Source: Nemertoderma westbladi
Taxonomy: Eukaryota > Xenacoelomorpha > Nemertodermatida > Nemertodermatidae
Assembly: GCA_032718475.1 (NCBI GenBank)
Contig: JAUCBJ010002081.1
Coordinates: 1 to 47,183 of the forward strand
Length of the DNA: 47,183 nucleotides
Reading direction: 5' to 3'
Both the position numbers and the translations under genes were made by a program. Shown one piece after another: positions 32,754 through 43,776 of this stretch. The notes under the pieces are model-generated. The model was not told where the DNA came from. It worked only from the letters and a program-made list of their open reading frames with translations, and made no database searches. Every line of letters starts with the position of its first letter. Within the stretch, counting starts at the first letter, position 1.

Positions 32754-33707
32754 CTGTATATGACTTCGTTGCTGCTGTGAATATCGCTTATTCTTTACTA
32801 CAGGATATATCCCTAAGTAATTTGAGGCCGCATAAACTGGTTTACTGTCCTTCCATACAGTCACAACAACGGAACCGTCAGTAGCACAATCCATACTACC
32901 TCTATCCTTAACTCTATATACCTTTGACCTTGGGAGGGGACATCCAGCCAAACGATCTTCTCGAATAGTACCTGTTGCTGAAAGTTCAATATTGCTCAAA
33001 CATTTCAAAAGGTAATACGAACAAAAGAAATTATCAAAGGTTAGACTATGCGATCTCGGCGAATCTACAACAGTCAAAAGCTCCAATACAACTTGAGTAC
33101 CTAGTGGATCAGACGGCTTAGTAGTAGCAACATGTTGCGATTTACCGCCATATAAAATCACCTTGAATGGATATCCAGAGCTTGAACACAATACCCATAA
33201 TTTATAACCAAACTTAATCGGTTTATTACGCATAAACATTTTGGCTGAATGTTTACCATAATATGGTAACATCTGCTCATCAGCGCTAAGATCCTCAGAA
33301 AAAATGCCGAACTGCACCAGTCTCTTATTCATCTGGTTATACAATGGGCGCACCTTCGCCAAACGATCACCCATATCGATAGTTTCATTGTTAGCCAGGT
33401 GTAACTGTTGTTTAATTTCAACAAAACGATTTCGACTCATTGACTTCCTAACCAATTCAACACCAAGATCCTCGTAATAGCTCCAATACATCTTCTGATC
33501 TGGGAGGCTATGGTAACCCGATAGTAAAAAAATACCAGCAAAACGGCGCATCTCATCTGCAGTAATGGAAAAACTATGGTTATTGTGTTGACCCGCATAA
33601 CGAATAGTTTCTTCCACAAGATATTGTACCATAGTATTATCAAAAAATCTAGAAAATAACTGGTATGGAGTTTCTACTTCAAGCTCACTATCAACACCGA
33701 ATATCGC
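32754..33707 (-). CDS. piggyBac transposase, central catalytic exon
   Basis: It opens with VDSELEVETPYQLFSRFFDN, MVQYLVEET (the usual N-terminal piggyBac segment) and FAGIFLLSGYHSLPDQKMYW. The first catalytic Asp is in SADEQMLPYYGKHS, the second in SLTFDNFFCSYYLLKCL. The last part is NYLGIYPVVKNKRYS before the donor. The DDE triad, with Asp in MGGVD of the next exon, is complete. The reading frame continues upstream of the internal Met at 33632, which is therefore not the true start. Confidence 0.88.
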
Positions 33708-34222
33708 TCAATCTTCTTCTCAAGTTTATCTGAATCCAAACTCCAAGTTGGTTGCACTTTAGGCCTATGGATTTCTCTAACCGCACAGGTACCTGTGCCA
33801 GGTGTCTTCGTTGACTTGATGGATCTCTTACCCATAGGCTTGTGTGCCAGGGCTGGCCTGGATTCACCATCATCATCTACAAGGGTCCCGGTATTTGTAC
33901 TGTTACTAAATGAATTACGCCGCTTTTTTGAGGTTCTACCTGGAGTCAAATCCTTCGATCCCTGTCCCACTTTACTGACAGCTACCGCTACCGGTATTTC
34001 TGAATCGTTTTCCACCATAGGAACATAGTCCAATTCTATGTGGCCTGGTACATCTAATGGTACACTCCAGACATTACTAATCTCTTGGGGTAGCTCATCC
34101 TCATCGGTGTTATCTGGGGGAATAATTATCAGATTATCCACCACAATTGGATCATCAGATAAAATCATTTCTAAAGCCTCCTCCGTACTATAAAAAGTGC
34201 GAGTTTTCCGCGACATTGCCAT
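33708..34222 (-). CDS. piggyBac transposase, N-terminal part (frameshifted)
   Basis: It begins MAMSRKTRTFYSTEEALEMI at 34222 and continues through an acidic region (PPDNTDEDELPQEIS) and a basic Ser-rich stretch (GRTSKKRRNSFSNS) to VQPTWSLDSDKLEKK. Such acidic, disordered N termini are normal in piggyBac transposases. Near 33704-33711 the frame moves by one base relative to the catalytic part: left as is, this frame ends 12 codons later at 33674. A 1-nt loss is the simplest reading, making this copy non-autonomous unless the assembly has an error. Confidence 0.75.
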
Positions 34223-34239
34223 ACAGCAGGAATGCTAAT

Positions 34240-34934
34240 ATATCGGTAATATATCGGATTATTATAATCTAATAAAATATGAACAAAATGAACGTAGGCC
34301 TACAATAACCCTAAACCTAAGTCATAATTAGCAAAATTTTTAAAATTTTAGAAATAGGAGGCCTATTCTATTGCATTTCGGACAAACTGGTACCAAAATA
34401 CCAATATTCCAGTAGGCCTACCGGTACAATTCTACATTTACATTACATTACTCTATCAGTCTATTACCAGATTACCCAGTACCGGCAGGCCTACTGTATT
34501 AGCCTACTGCATTACAGTTCGCTGGTTAGATCTGCGGTTATGCCTGAGCCTGGAGCCTTCCAGACTAACCAAAATACCGGTATCCAGGTATCAGAATCAG
34601 GGTATTACTCTATAGGCCTAGGCCTACTGCTATCAGGCTATCTACTGATATTCAGATATAGGCAGGGCCTATACTGCTATAGGCCAATGTACTGAATGCT
34701 GGTACATGTAATACCTGCCAGTCTGCATACTGGTATACAACAGTACTGGTTCCGGCTGTCTGGTGACAATGTACATTTCAGCATTTACACAGCAGCTGTA
34801 TCGAAGCACACTGTATGCTGTACACTGCTAGTACAGCCGTACTAATAACCTAATGTAAATCATACTACCGGTATGCGGTACACTGACTCCAAATTCAGTA
34901 AACAAGGACAGCATAAATTGGCTGCCCAATGTTC
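34240..34934. promoter_or_regulatory. TAGGCCTA/ACCGGTA-rich 5' region of piggyBac
   Basis: Between the transposase start and the inverted repeat the words AGGCCTA (about 34300, 34359, 34414, 34490, 34613, 34619) and ACCGGTA (about 34418, 34481, 34577, 34867) recur, many palindromic. This position would include the transposase promoter and the sub-terminal region. That they are binding sites is only inferred. Confidence 0.4.
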
Positions 34935-35569
34935 GAAAAACGAACAAACAATATTTATGCATGAATTAAATGTACTATTTATTAGTTTTGATAAAATATT
35001 CTAAATACATTACAAAGGGAGATATATAATGCTGCAAATAAACACTCAACCATTTCTTGGCCTTCTAATATATGAGAGAATTAGATGTGAGACTGTTATG
35101 ATAGCTGAGTTGCTAAATTTTGTTGTTTTTCAACCATTTTTTAAGTAAGCAAAGTAATTAATTTTATTCCAATTCTTGAGAAAAATACATTTTCCACCTT
35201 TGAACATCATGAACAAATTGGTATTACACAGACACAATATGTTTACAACCTCTGCCTCTTAGTTTACAAAACATGTTCGAAAAACGAACACTGGTACATG
35301 CTGGGTTAAATAATTATAATAACAGCATTATATAATACTTGTGGGTCCCCAACCTAAATTAGTTAAAGTAACATTAAATAGAATAAAATATAAATATTAA
35401 TATATTGTAATTTTAAGTGTAAAGCGCTATTCTTTCCTTGCTAATATAATCGGTCAATGTAAAATTGTTCATATTGATGGAAATTAATATTGGATGAAAT
35501 TAAGAAGGAGACCATATTCAATCTAACATCACAATATTAATGGGAGCCTGGATTTGTTGTCCTTAGTAA
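34935..35569. other. Non-coding between piggyBac and BCAT
   Basis: GTTCGAAAAACGAAC palindromes occur at 34932 and 35276, and CTGGGTTAA at 35308-35316 might be a piggyBac-type end. The BCAT 3' UTR should be here; no poly-T trace of a retroposition tail was seen on the plus strand. Confidence 0.45.
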
Positions 35570-36856
35570 CTAACATACTAGATATTGCCAGGGGTGGTTT
35601 TCAATTTTTCCATATTGAATATCTGTCAAATTTTCCATAATGCGTTTGGCAATTACTGGGCCATTCTCCATAGTTGGTATGTGAATTAGTGATCCTTTAT
35701 ACAAGATCTCATTAATAGGGCAAATAACGCATGCAGTACCTAAACCAAACATCTCTAACAAGCGACCATTATTCAGACCCATAAGAATATCACCCATTGA
35801 TACCCTAGTCTCTTTCAATTGTATATCAGGCCACTGCGGGACCATATCCAAAACAGACTGCCGTGTGACTCCAGGAAGAATAACACCATCTAATGGAAGT
35901 GTCACTAACTCCTTAACCCCTTCTTCATTCAACCACACCATGGCCAAGTTCATTGAACCAACTTCAGTGAGGTATTCTTCTTTTCCAACCAACCATAGGA
36001 CTTGCTGACATCCCTGTTGCTCAGCAATCTTTTGAATAGCCAATGTGGGTCCATAATTGGCTCCCAATTTAGCATCTCCACTCCCCCCCTTGAATGCTCT
36101 AACAAATTGAGGGTCAGCTAATAATCGGACAGGGTCAAATGCTCCCGTGCTGAAGTATGGGCCAACAGGGCAGGTAATAACAAACAGTTTTGCGAAATGG
36201 GGTATTTGAAGGCCTAGACTAGGTTCAGTACCGATAACAGTTGGGCGTATATAGAGACTGCTGAATTCGGAACCTGGTACCCAACTTTTATCTAGTTGAA
36301 CCAATTCGGTGATACACTTCAATAATTCAGCACCATCGAATTCAGGCAAACATGCTCGTCTTGCGGAATTTATCATTCTTTCCATATTTGCCATTGGTCT
36401 AAATAAAATTATTCGTCTGTCAGGGCATCTGTAGGCCTTTAACCCATCAAACAACTCGACTGCGTAATGCAAAGCAGAACTAGCAGGGTGTAGAGAGAGA
36501 CTAGAGAATGGGTGGATAGTAGGCGCAGACCAACCATGATCTGAAGACCAGTCCACTGTTAGCATATGGTCGGAGAAGTTTTTTCCAAAAGGTAAGTTAT
36601 TGGGGTCGGGTTTACATCTTGGGTTTAGAGTCTTTGTTATAGTCAGATCGGAATAATGGAAGGTATCTACTCGTTCAACTTCCTTCTCATCATCGTCTGT
36701 GGTTTTCTCATCTTCTTTTTGAATTTGTTTAAGTGTCAATCCGCTCGAAAAATGCCGACAATTCGGAAAATATTTCTTCAAGTTAGTAAATATTCGAGTA
36801 GCAGCTAAAAGCGAGACCATTTTGGGTAAATTACTAGCAGCGGAACAATTGATCAT
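35570..36856 (-). CDS. BCAT: Branched-chain amino-acid aminotransferase, probably mitochondrial
   Basis: PLP enzyme that reversibly transfers the amino group of Leu, Ile or Val to 2-oxoglutarate. The single open frame has 428 codons. Residues 1-60 are rich in Arg/Lys/Ser without early acidic residues (AATRIFTNLKKYFPNCRHFS), as in a mitochondrial presequence. The fold-type IV body begins at KPDPNNLPFGKNFSDHMLT. The catalytic Lys is K263 in GGSGDAKLGANYGP. TEVGSMN, GVILPGVTRQS and GTACVICPINEI follow; the last has the CXXC redox pair (C376, C379) of metazoan enzymes. The C terminus IPTMENGP..IQYGKIENHPW matches the animal family. The Met at codon 13 (36820) has a strong Kozak context (AAAATGG) and is a more likely start than codon 1. 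Animal BCAT genes normally have many introns; this one has none, suggesting a retrocopy or intron loss, yet every key residue is kept. Confidence 0.95.
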   Translation of the reverse strand: MINCSAASNLPKMVSLLAATRIFTNLKKYFPNCRHFSSGLTLKQIQKEDEKTTDDDEKEVERVDTFHYSDLTITKTLNPRCKPDPNNLPFGKNFSDHMLTVDWSSDHGWSAPTIHPFSSLSLHPASSALHYAVELFDGLKAYRCPDRRIILFRPMANMERMINSARRACLPEFDGAELLKCITELVQLDKSWVPGSEFSSLYIRPTVIGTEPSLGLQIPHFAKLFVITCPVGPYFSTGAFDPVRLLADPQFVRAFKGGSGDAKLGANYGPTLAIQKIAEQQGCQQVLWLVGKEEYLTEVGSMNLAMVWLNEEGVKELVTLPLDGVILPGVTRQSVLDMVPQWPDIQLKETRVSMGDILMGLNNGRLLEMFGLGTACVICPINEILYKGSLIHIPTMENGPVIAKRIMENLTDIQYGKIENHPWQYLVC

Positions 36857-38540
36857 TCATCAATTATAATTAATTATTAATCCATCCATTAACATAATTG
36901 TACAATTGTATGGTGTACAACAAATTAAACTTTAATATTATTTTGTAAAATAAATGTTTGTATAGAGATTAAACACATTGTGGTAACTTTGTGCGCACAA
37001 ATCAGTCATTGTTTAGTGTGAACAATTTGACATATCACCTCTGACAAAATTTTCGGGGGTAAAGGGTTTACGCCTACACCTAAGTCTTCTTGTAGGCAGG
37101 TTACAGAGGCGGGTAGAAAGAAACCAAAACAATAAACGGGAGATAAGAAACATAATTTAATTGAGAAACAGCAGTCAGATGTATCGGTATCAGTAGTGGT
37201 GCCGACAAGTGGTGTAAAGAGATCCTCCTCTCTCTGCAGACATCGTGGTAGTGGTTGTTTCGTTATAAATTTGTTTAATTTTTACTTTGGTTTTTATTTC
37301 TGTGTATCTTTCATTTTTAATTTAATTATTGATTTCATTTTAATTTTAATTTTTACTTTCATTTAATGTTCGTTTTTACATTTGTGCTTTCGATTATTTT
37401 GAGCTGACTATCAAAACCAGCAATGAGCGAAAAGATGAACAATTATTTAACCATATCCAATCTCGGCATCTCTATATGAAGCAACCAATTTAATAATTAT
37501 AACGCTATTTCAATAATTTTTTACAAAATTGTTTTCTATTTCACCTAGAGCACATTTTTATCAAGATTCAAAGTTTGAAAATACATGTCTTACTTCTCGA
37601 GATATGGCTGTCTGTCTTTTTGACTGTGTGGTCTGTCCATCAATATGACTCCGAAACAATTGAAGACATATTATCTGTCTAAAAAATTTCCTATATGAGT
37701 TTTCTTATTCGGTGACATCATTTCTGATGTCAGTATTCAAATTTTGGCCTCGTCGTATCTGTTTGTTTCACAGTCCATCTGTCCGTCGAAATATAACTGA
37801 CAGCCTGACATGCAAACATTCACTTTGAAATAAATTTGTAATCAAATGTTAAAACTGACACTCGAAATGAATTTTGCGACCAGGAAAACCCATATAGCTC
37901 AACTTTTAGCTAGGTGATGTGCCCTTTTCTTATATTTGACGGACAGATAGTTAAGTAGTCAGAAAGACCGACAGGAAGACATACAGACAAAGTAGATTTC
38001 ATTAAAAGTGAGAAGTGACCTCAGAAATCAAATCAGCGACCATGAATACACCCATACGAAAATGTTTAGCATTTTTTGTGTTTTCTTGTTGCTAGATATA
38101 CTGACAGACATTCCCACATATTAACGGCCAGTTTTTGTGCGGGAAGGTTCAAACTTTAAAGGCTATTATCTCGGAATGGCATTTGTTCACTCCAAATAAA
38201 CAAAAAATGCTACTCGTCTACCAATTTTTAATATTTTAATATTTTTAATATTAATTTTAATATTTAATATATTATTATTATTATTTAATATTATGAAATT
38301 TGGAGAGTAATCACAAACCTGGTGTCTTCCAAAAGTATTGGTCAGAATTTTAAAATTTTGATCCTAACTTATTTTATTGGCTTCGAAATGTGAATAATGA
38401 GAAGTTTGAAAAAAAAAATGAAAATAATTAATCAATTTGATAATACATTTATAAATAATCGATGTCAAAAACATTTGACTAATACTATTAACACTATATC
38501 CTAATTATATATACGAAATAGTAGCTAGTTATATAACTAA
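36857..38540. other. Non-coding; dispersed repeat debris
   Basis: The BCAT promoter should lie just above 36857, but no TATA or CpG-rich segment stands out. 37690-37900 has imperfect inverted words (CTATATGAGTTTTC and GAAAACCCATATAG). TTTCTGATGTCAG at 37723 is shared with 21742. GACAGACCGACAG-like runs are at 37930-37990. No coding sequence seen. Confidence 0.4.
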
Positions 38541-38545
38541 TGTTT

Positions 38546-38584
38546 GTTCGAAGAGTTCGAAGAGTTCGAAGAGTTCGAAGAGTA
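38546..38584. repeat. 9-bp tandem repeat TTCGAAGAG
   Basis: Four perfect copies of TTCGAAGAG with the palindrome TTCGAA in each. The Arg/Val-rich frame it opens is not a gene. Confidence 0.9.
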
Positions 38585-38599
38585 GTATTCTCAGTGAAT

Positions 38600-39385
38600 A
38601 GTAATAATTTTTGCTACAAAATAGCATTACATTATTATAAATATACTACAAACAAATTTTTACTTTTTTTTAATTTTCAAATTTCAAATATAACAAAAAT
38701 TATTAAATTTGGACAAAGCCTTGCGCTGTCACCATTGATTTTCATTAACTGTGTTAAAATAGCCACTGGAGTCCAAGATCAGCTATATAAATCCCAAGAC
38801 TAATTAAAAAACGTTTCATAATTGTCAACGGCTGACCACCATGTATCCAATATCCATCCCCCCTGGACAGCTATCTGCTATAAACAAAATCATGTCATGC
38901 ATCCGGGGGCATGATAGTAAAAATCAACCAGTCACTATATGTGTTAGATTCCAAAAACCTTTAATTTGACGACTAACTCACATAACATAGTTCCAGATGA
39001 AGAAAGTGAACTCTGAGCGGTACCACGTGTGCCATGGAGTATGAATGGCGTGGGTAAAATTATCAACAATACTGAACAGTTAATTAGCAGCCAACCAACC
39101 AATGAATGTACAAGAGCTCATGAAGTACAAGTTCTTACAAGTTCAACACTTACTACTTTCCTTACAAATATACGCCCTCAATTATAACTTGATTGGCATG
39201 TGTTAATTAGTATAGCTAATAATAATATGCAAGAAGAAAGAAACAGCTGCTTAATTAATTAAATGGTCTCTTTTTAATAAATATTTGTTTCTAGAGTAAC
39301 GGTAGTTGGAAGTGGAGGTTCCAACTCAGGAAGAGGTTCTTCTCATTGATAAAGTTAGGTTTGTTTTCATTAGGTCTCTCGCAGC
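38600..39385. other. Non-coding, weak possible coding remnant
   Basis: At 38840-38965 a plus-strand stretch reads MYPISIPPGQLSAINKIMSC, then IRGHDSKNQPVTICVRFQKP, before a stop. Composition looks coding-like but I do not recognise it. The rest has no feature. Confidence 0.25.
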
Positions 39386-39387
39386 TA

Positions 39388-39680
39388 AACATTAGAAGCA
39401 ATTAATTAAACATTAGATTTAATTAATTAGACATTAGATTTAATTAATTAAATATTAGATTTAATTAATTAAACATTAGACGCATTTAATTTTAACATTA
39501 GACACAATTAATTAAACATTAGACTCATTTAATTTTAACATTAGACACAATTAATTAAACATTAGATTTATTAATTAAACATTAGATTAATTTAATTTCA
39601 ACATTAGACACAATTAATTAAACATCAGACTCAATTAATTAAACATTCAACTCAATTAATTAAACATTAGACTCAAGGAA
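39388..39680. repeat. About 20-bp minisatellite AATTAATTAAACATTAGACTC
   Basis: Around 14 units of AATTAATTAAACATTAGAYT, with a sub-class having AATTTTAACATTAGACACAA. AT-rich array without coding potential. Confidence 0.9.
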
Positions 39681-41018
39681 ATAAACTTAAGACTAACGAT
39701 TTAACCATTTTGTACAGCAAATAGTAAAGTTAATATAGACTTTATTTACTTCCCCTATTATCACTTATTTACGAACGCAGAGAACGACGTTAATTAACAT
39801 GATAAATCGAGAAGGAAAATAATGTATATTATTTAATAAACACTACATAATATAATATTATTGTTAAAATAAAGTGTCATGTTTATCAACTTGTCATTGA
39901 TAAATCAACAAAGAATATATTACAAAATAACTATTTAAGTGATGGAAAAACATGTATATTTTTCTGTTGAGCGTTATCACAGCGAATAAGAATGAAAGAC
40001 TTAAAGCTACTTTTATCATCACTTATGTTGTTTTATTTGTTGAAAGTAACTAAAATCATATATATCTTCGATCGACGCATCTTCCATTACGAAATAGTAA
40101 AATCGAAAATGTAGGAGGCCTGTGATAATATTCTAGAATATTATATAACCTGTGGGTAATAACGCTATGTATTTTAATGCAATATTATTATTAATGTTAT
40201 TGAATCACTTGTGAAATATAATTCGAAGATTACGTTTTAGTTAACAAAAGGTGCTAATTTTTTTGTCAAATTCGTTAACGAATTTAATAAAAAAAGACTT
40301 TCAACAAATAAAATAAACACCTCTGGTGCTCCAATATAGGGACAGTGGTAAATAGTTCCCTGAGAGAAATTAAGTTACTTACTTAAATTCAAACAATAAA
40401 ATGTATATTGTAAAACGAATATGTATGGTTGTAATGTTGCTGTAAGTGATTGGCAATTTATGATATAATAAGTAAGTGTATGTCCGTCTATTTGATATGC
40501 CCTATATCAATCCTATGAAGATAGCAATCAGGAAACTACTTAGTGCATTGTATTTATAAGGCAAACGGATACTTAACTGGTGCAGTTAATAGTAATTTGT
40601 GGAAATTTCTTGATCGAATATCCAAGTATGGAATCCACATGTGTTCTATTTCCTAACTAACTGAAAACTAATCTCAACACAGTATTTGGTTTAAAGATTG
40701 GTTTAAGTTTGCCTACAAAAATAATACAATACAGTGTCAGTGGAACAATATGGGCCGAGCAGCATTATTGTTGCACGGCTTTTTACTGATTTATTTTCCT
40801 TTATCCTTTTATTTGATTTATTTTTACTGATTAATTTATATGATATCTGTATTATATTATTATATTATTATATTATGATATCTACAGATATCTACAGATA
40901 TCTACAGATATCAGTAGTGTCGGCCTTTACTCTAAAACATAGATATAATATTTCCTTATTCTTATTGTTTTATATGTTTTAACATCCATAGATTGTATAA
41001 ATTATTAAGTAATTTAAA
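39681..41018. other. AT-rich non-coding DNA
   Basis: No gene seen. A short tandem array of AGATATCTAC (three to four copies) is at about 40877-40912, following (ATTATT)n. Confidence 0.5.
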
Positions 41019-41323
41019 CAGGACATAGGATGATCTAACTCTATAGCAAATGGAGCGGAAAAAATGAATTCGCCTCCAGCGGGGATCGAATGCGCGTCTC
41101 CCGATAAACGTTCAGGTATGCTAACCACTACACCACGGAGGCTCCTGCATCTTACCGATTGATTTGTTATAGGTGGTAAGCTACCTTGCGGTTGCTATTG
41201 AATACAGTCCGCCCTTATGGATGAATTTAACCGTTTATCGGGAGACGCGGGTTCAATCCCCGCTGGTGGCGAATTCATTTTTTCCTCTCCATTTGCTATA
41301 GAGTTAGATCATCCTATGTCCTG
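41019..41323. repeat. tRNA-like foldback: two 92-bp inverted arms
   Basis: The left arm 41019-41110 and right arm 41232-41323 are inverted copies differing at about five positions. Each arm carries the 3' half of a tRNA-like sequence followed by GAATTCATTTTTTCC and a shared tail ending CCTATGTCCTG. The 121-bp spacer holds the 5' half of the minus-strand tRNA-like unit. Confidence 0.88.
41072..41142 (-). repeat. tRNA-like head of a SINE, not a functional tRNA
   Basis: On minus it opens GCCTCCGTGGTGTAGTGGTT. The acceptor ends GCCTCCG and TGGAGGC pair (one wobble), the D stem GTGT/GCAT pairs, and the anticodon arm CCTGA-ACGTTTA-TCGGG pairs fully. Against function: position 33 is C instead of U, and the T stem GCGCA/CCCGC has two mismatches. 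The A box TGGTGTAGTGG and B box ATTCGATCC mark pol III origin. The loop would read GUU. Confidence 0.6.
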
Positions 41324-41354
41324 GAAGGCGGACAAAACCCCACCAGGACATAAA

Positions 41355-41680
41355 CCCCCCCCCCCCCCCCGGTCAAATCACCCCCACTTATTTGGAAAAT
41401 GGACAAAACCTCCCCATTTACTCTTGGTTGTCAGTCATATTTCTTACAATTCCAGATAGGGGGGGGGGGGGGGGGGGGGGCTGGACGCAATAAAAATTAA
41501 TCCCCCTCCAGGGGAAATTCGACGCAAATAACAGCTGATTACCTACTTACTACTTTCCTTACTATTACTACTACTTTCCCTAAATTTAGAATTTAACATT
41601 GAGGCGGGATATTAATTCGCCAAGGCGGGTTTTGCGTCCAGTTCCCCCCCCCCCCCCCCACCCACACCCCCCCCCAGTTT
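41355..41680. repeat. Homopolymer C and G tracts
   Basis: C16 at 41355-41370, G22 at 41459-41480, C16 at 41644-41659 and a further C run to about 41675. GGACAAAACC words occur at 41330 and 41401. The lengths are at the limit of reliable assembly. Confidence 0.85.
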
Positions 41681-41699
41681 CTACAATTCAGTAACAGGC

Positions 41700-42340
41700 C
41701 CATATATCAATGTATACGTGTATACATGCATCTAAACATTGGACGAAACCCCCCTTATTTTCGTAGCCCTCAGAAATGTGAGGTCTATATTAGTATTATA
41801 TATAGTATGTATGGAATACTGTTATTGACGTCGATTGACCAACCACTGGAATATCAACGAACTCTCACCTGTTTGGTTAAAGTCGTACAGTCGTACAACT
41901 TGTGTGAACTCACTGGATTCTACCACCCCGATATTTGAGTTCGATAGATACCATTCGAAAAGACATTGCCTTCGGTGAAACTGCCATTCACTATTCACAA
42001 TTATGTGAGAGGGGCTTTACCTGCTAAGAGAATCCGTAGAGTTTATGCAGAGCTACAAGAAAGATTACGGAAGGCGTGCATAATACACATTACACAAGGA
42101 AAGAGGAAATGTATTGGGGTCTCTTCAGGCAATTTCAGACACTATACGCCTCATCGGCTTAAGTGACTGTATTTTTTACTATTTATTGTTTGCTTTATCT
42201 CTCTCTCTCTATTATTGTTTTGTACTAATGATAATTACATACATACATGACCATGTATACTATGCTGGGATGAGTATGTTTATCAGTTCAACTGGTTACC
42301 TGTAACATAAACAACTTAACATAAACCTACTGTACTGCTG
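41700..42340. other. Unrecognised, mostly non-coding
   Basis: A 66-codon frame at 41966-42166 (MPSVKLPFTIHNYVRGALPA start) has no recognised family. A TCTCTCTCTCT run is at about 42199. This may include the 5' UTR of the retrotransposon that follows. Confidence 0.3.
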
Positions 42341-42376
42341 TACTGCTGTTGGCCTGACTTACTGCAGTACTGTGAT

Positions 42377-42640
42377 ATGACTACTGACGGAGTTTACCTT
42401 AATGGAGTTCTCTGTTATGCCTTGCATCGGCATTTCCGAGGGGCTCCGCAATGCGAAATTGTTCGAACTATTGCCTGCTGGCCTGACTTCCAACTAACTG
42501 ATTTAAATACTGCACTCAACTCATTACTTGATCTGTTCCCCAATGATTGTAGTGATTTCCTTAAGCGCGTTGGTAGGAAACACACTGGAGACAATAAGCG
42601 GGAAGCCTACGCCAAGGATATTCATCCAGAATATCCTTGA
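42377..42640 (+). pseudogene. Retrotransposon ORF1, N-terminal fragment
   Basis: The open piece begins with YLNGVLCYALHRHFRGAPQC and ends HTGDNKREAYAKDI. It lies in another frame from the main ORF1 downstream, so a frameshift separates them. The xTxDNKRExxxKDI ending resembles the N-terminal region of ORF1 in Rex1/CR1-like elements as I recall them; weak evidence. Confidence 0.45.
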
Positions 42641-42756
42641 GTATTCTCCTTTTCTAGAACTTTCCCCACGCCCTTTGCTTCTTTGCTGTTGCAGATTTTT
42701 CAATTCTCCCTCCGATTCTCCCTGATAGCATTCGGTTGGCAACTACAATCGCTGAC

Positions 42757-43776
42757 ATGGATCGCGGCATGGATGTTAAATCGCGGCTGAATATTCTGGA
42801 GGAACAAATGGAAAAAAGTCAATAACAACAACTACAGTCTGGTGGAACCGGACCCGCTGGTGGAACCAACTTTGCATCAACTGCCAATGCAAACGCTGGA
42901 TTAACTACATCAGGATCGGGGCCTGATACTTACGCATCTCGTACCAGGCCTGGTACTGGAAATCCTATGAATGGTGCGGTTGGAATTCCGGTCTCTAACG
43001 TGTACTTGGCGCTCGATTGGGCGGACGAAGTCGAAGTGTCTGTCACACAACCTTCTTACATTGAGGCAGTTTCTCGGCCTGCTGTGGCGCCTAGACGAAA
43101 CTACCGGCGTACGGACGGTCTCCGCTTAACCCAGATGCAACAGCTTGATCCTACCAGTGGGGTCGCTGTAGCCTCAGATGGTTATCAGACTGTTATCTCG
43201 GAACACACGCGTCGATTGGATCGACGCAACAATGCGCCTGCGAACAGAGCTTCGAATCAATCTGCTGCCGCTTCAGTCAGCAATCGTAGTCAGGCTGGTC
43301 GCGGGGTATCTGCCTCCAACTTTCCAAACCAACGCCGCCGCATTACGAAACCGCTTGTCGGCACCGGCACCTCTACCACCATTCGTGGTGTTGCGCGTGT
43401 GGCTCGGGTGTTTGTGTCTCGTATCAACCCGGCTTTTACATCTAAAGATGTTCTGGTAATGGTTGTTTCAAATTTCGAAGTACAATCTGAGAAATCTGTT
43501 TCTTGCGAGGAAATCAAAACATTCCAGACTGTGTATCGCTCATTTATTGTGACCTGCCCACAGGATGTGGCAGATCGTTTGTTATCTCCGAATAATCTTC
43601 ACCTGTGGCTGGGCTACTCGATTATACACCCATGGGTGGACCGTCGCCAACTCTCTGATAAACCCAAGAATATGTCTGATGGTACACCAAACCCTAATGG
43701 TGCTAATCTGTTAATAGCTGCGACAAACTCGGCCTCGGCCACTGCGACTGACGATACAGTGTCACAGCTAACCTAA
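42757..43776 (+). pseudogene. Retrotransposon ORF1 (one internal stop)
   Basis: From ATG at 42757 (MDRGMDVKSRLNILEEQMEK, short coiled-coil-like) the frame meets TAA at 42823 before QQQLQSGG, probably a CAA to TAA change in a Gln run. It then stays open to 43776. The rest is Gly/Ser/Asn-rich and basic in the middle (NFPNQRRRITKPL). It then forms a compact domain (VARVFVSRINPAFTSKDVLV to WLGYSIIHPWVDRR) similar to the RNA-binding C-terminal part of such ORF1 proteins. The stop overlaps the ORF2 start as TAATG. Confidence 0.75.

Larger units (their letters stand above)
31299..34934 (-). mobile_element. piggyBac transposon
   Basis: A perfect 19-bp inverted repeat, GAACATTGGGCAGCCAATT at 31299-31317 and its complement at 34916-34934, encloses the transposase. 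It may be terminal or sub-terminal. TTAA lies just outside on both sides (31273 and 34967), but the distances differ (22 versus 31 bp). Another possible right end is at 35313, where CTGGGTTAA would give TTAACCCAG. The element also holds a small inverted minisatellite (31388-31575) and a TAGGCCTA-rich 5' region. Confidence 0.75.

Noticed and set aside
35570-36856. BCAT as recent bacterial transfer
   Set aside because: Sequence has animal-type CXXC and C terminus and a presequence; intronlessness alone is better explained by retroposition or intron loss.
41072-41142. Functional tRNA with GUU anticodon
   Set aside because: C at position 33, broken T stem, and a location inside a foldback with a shared SINE-like tail.
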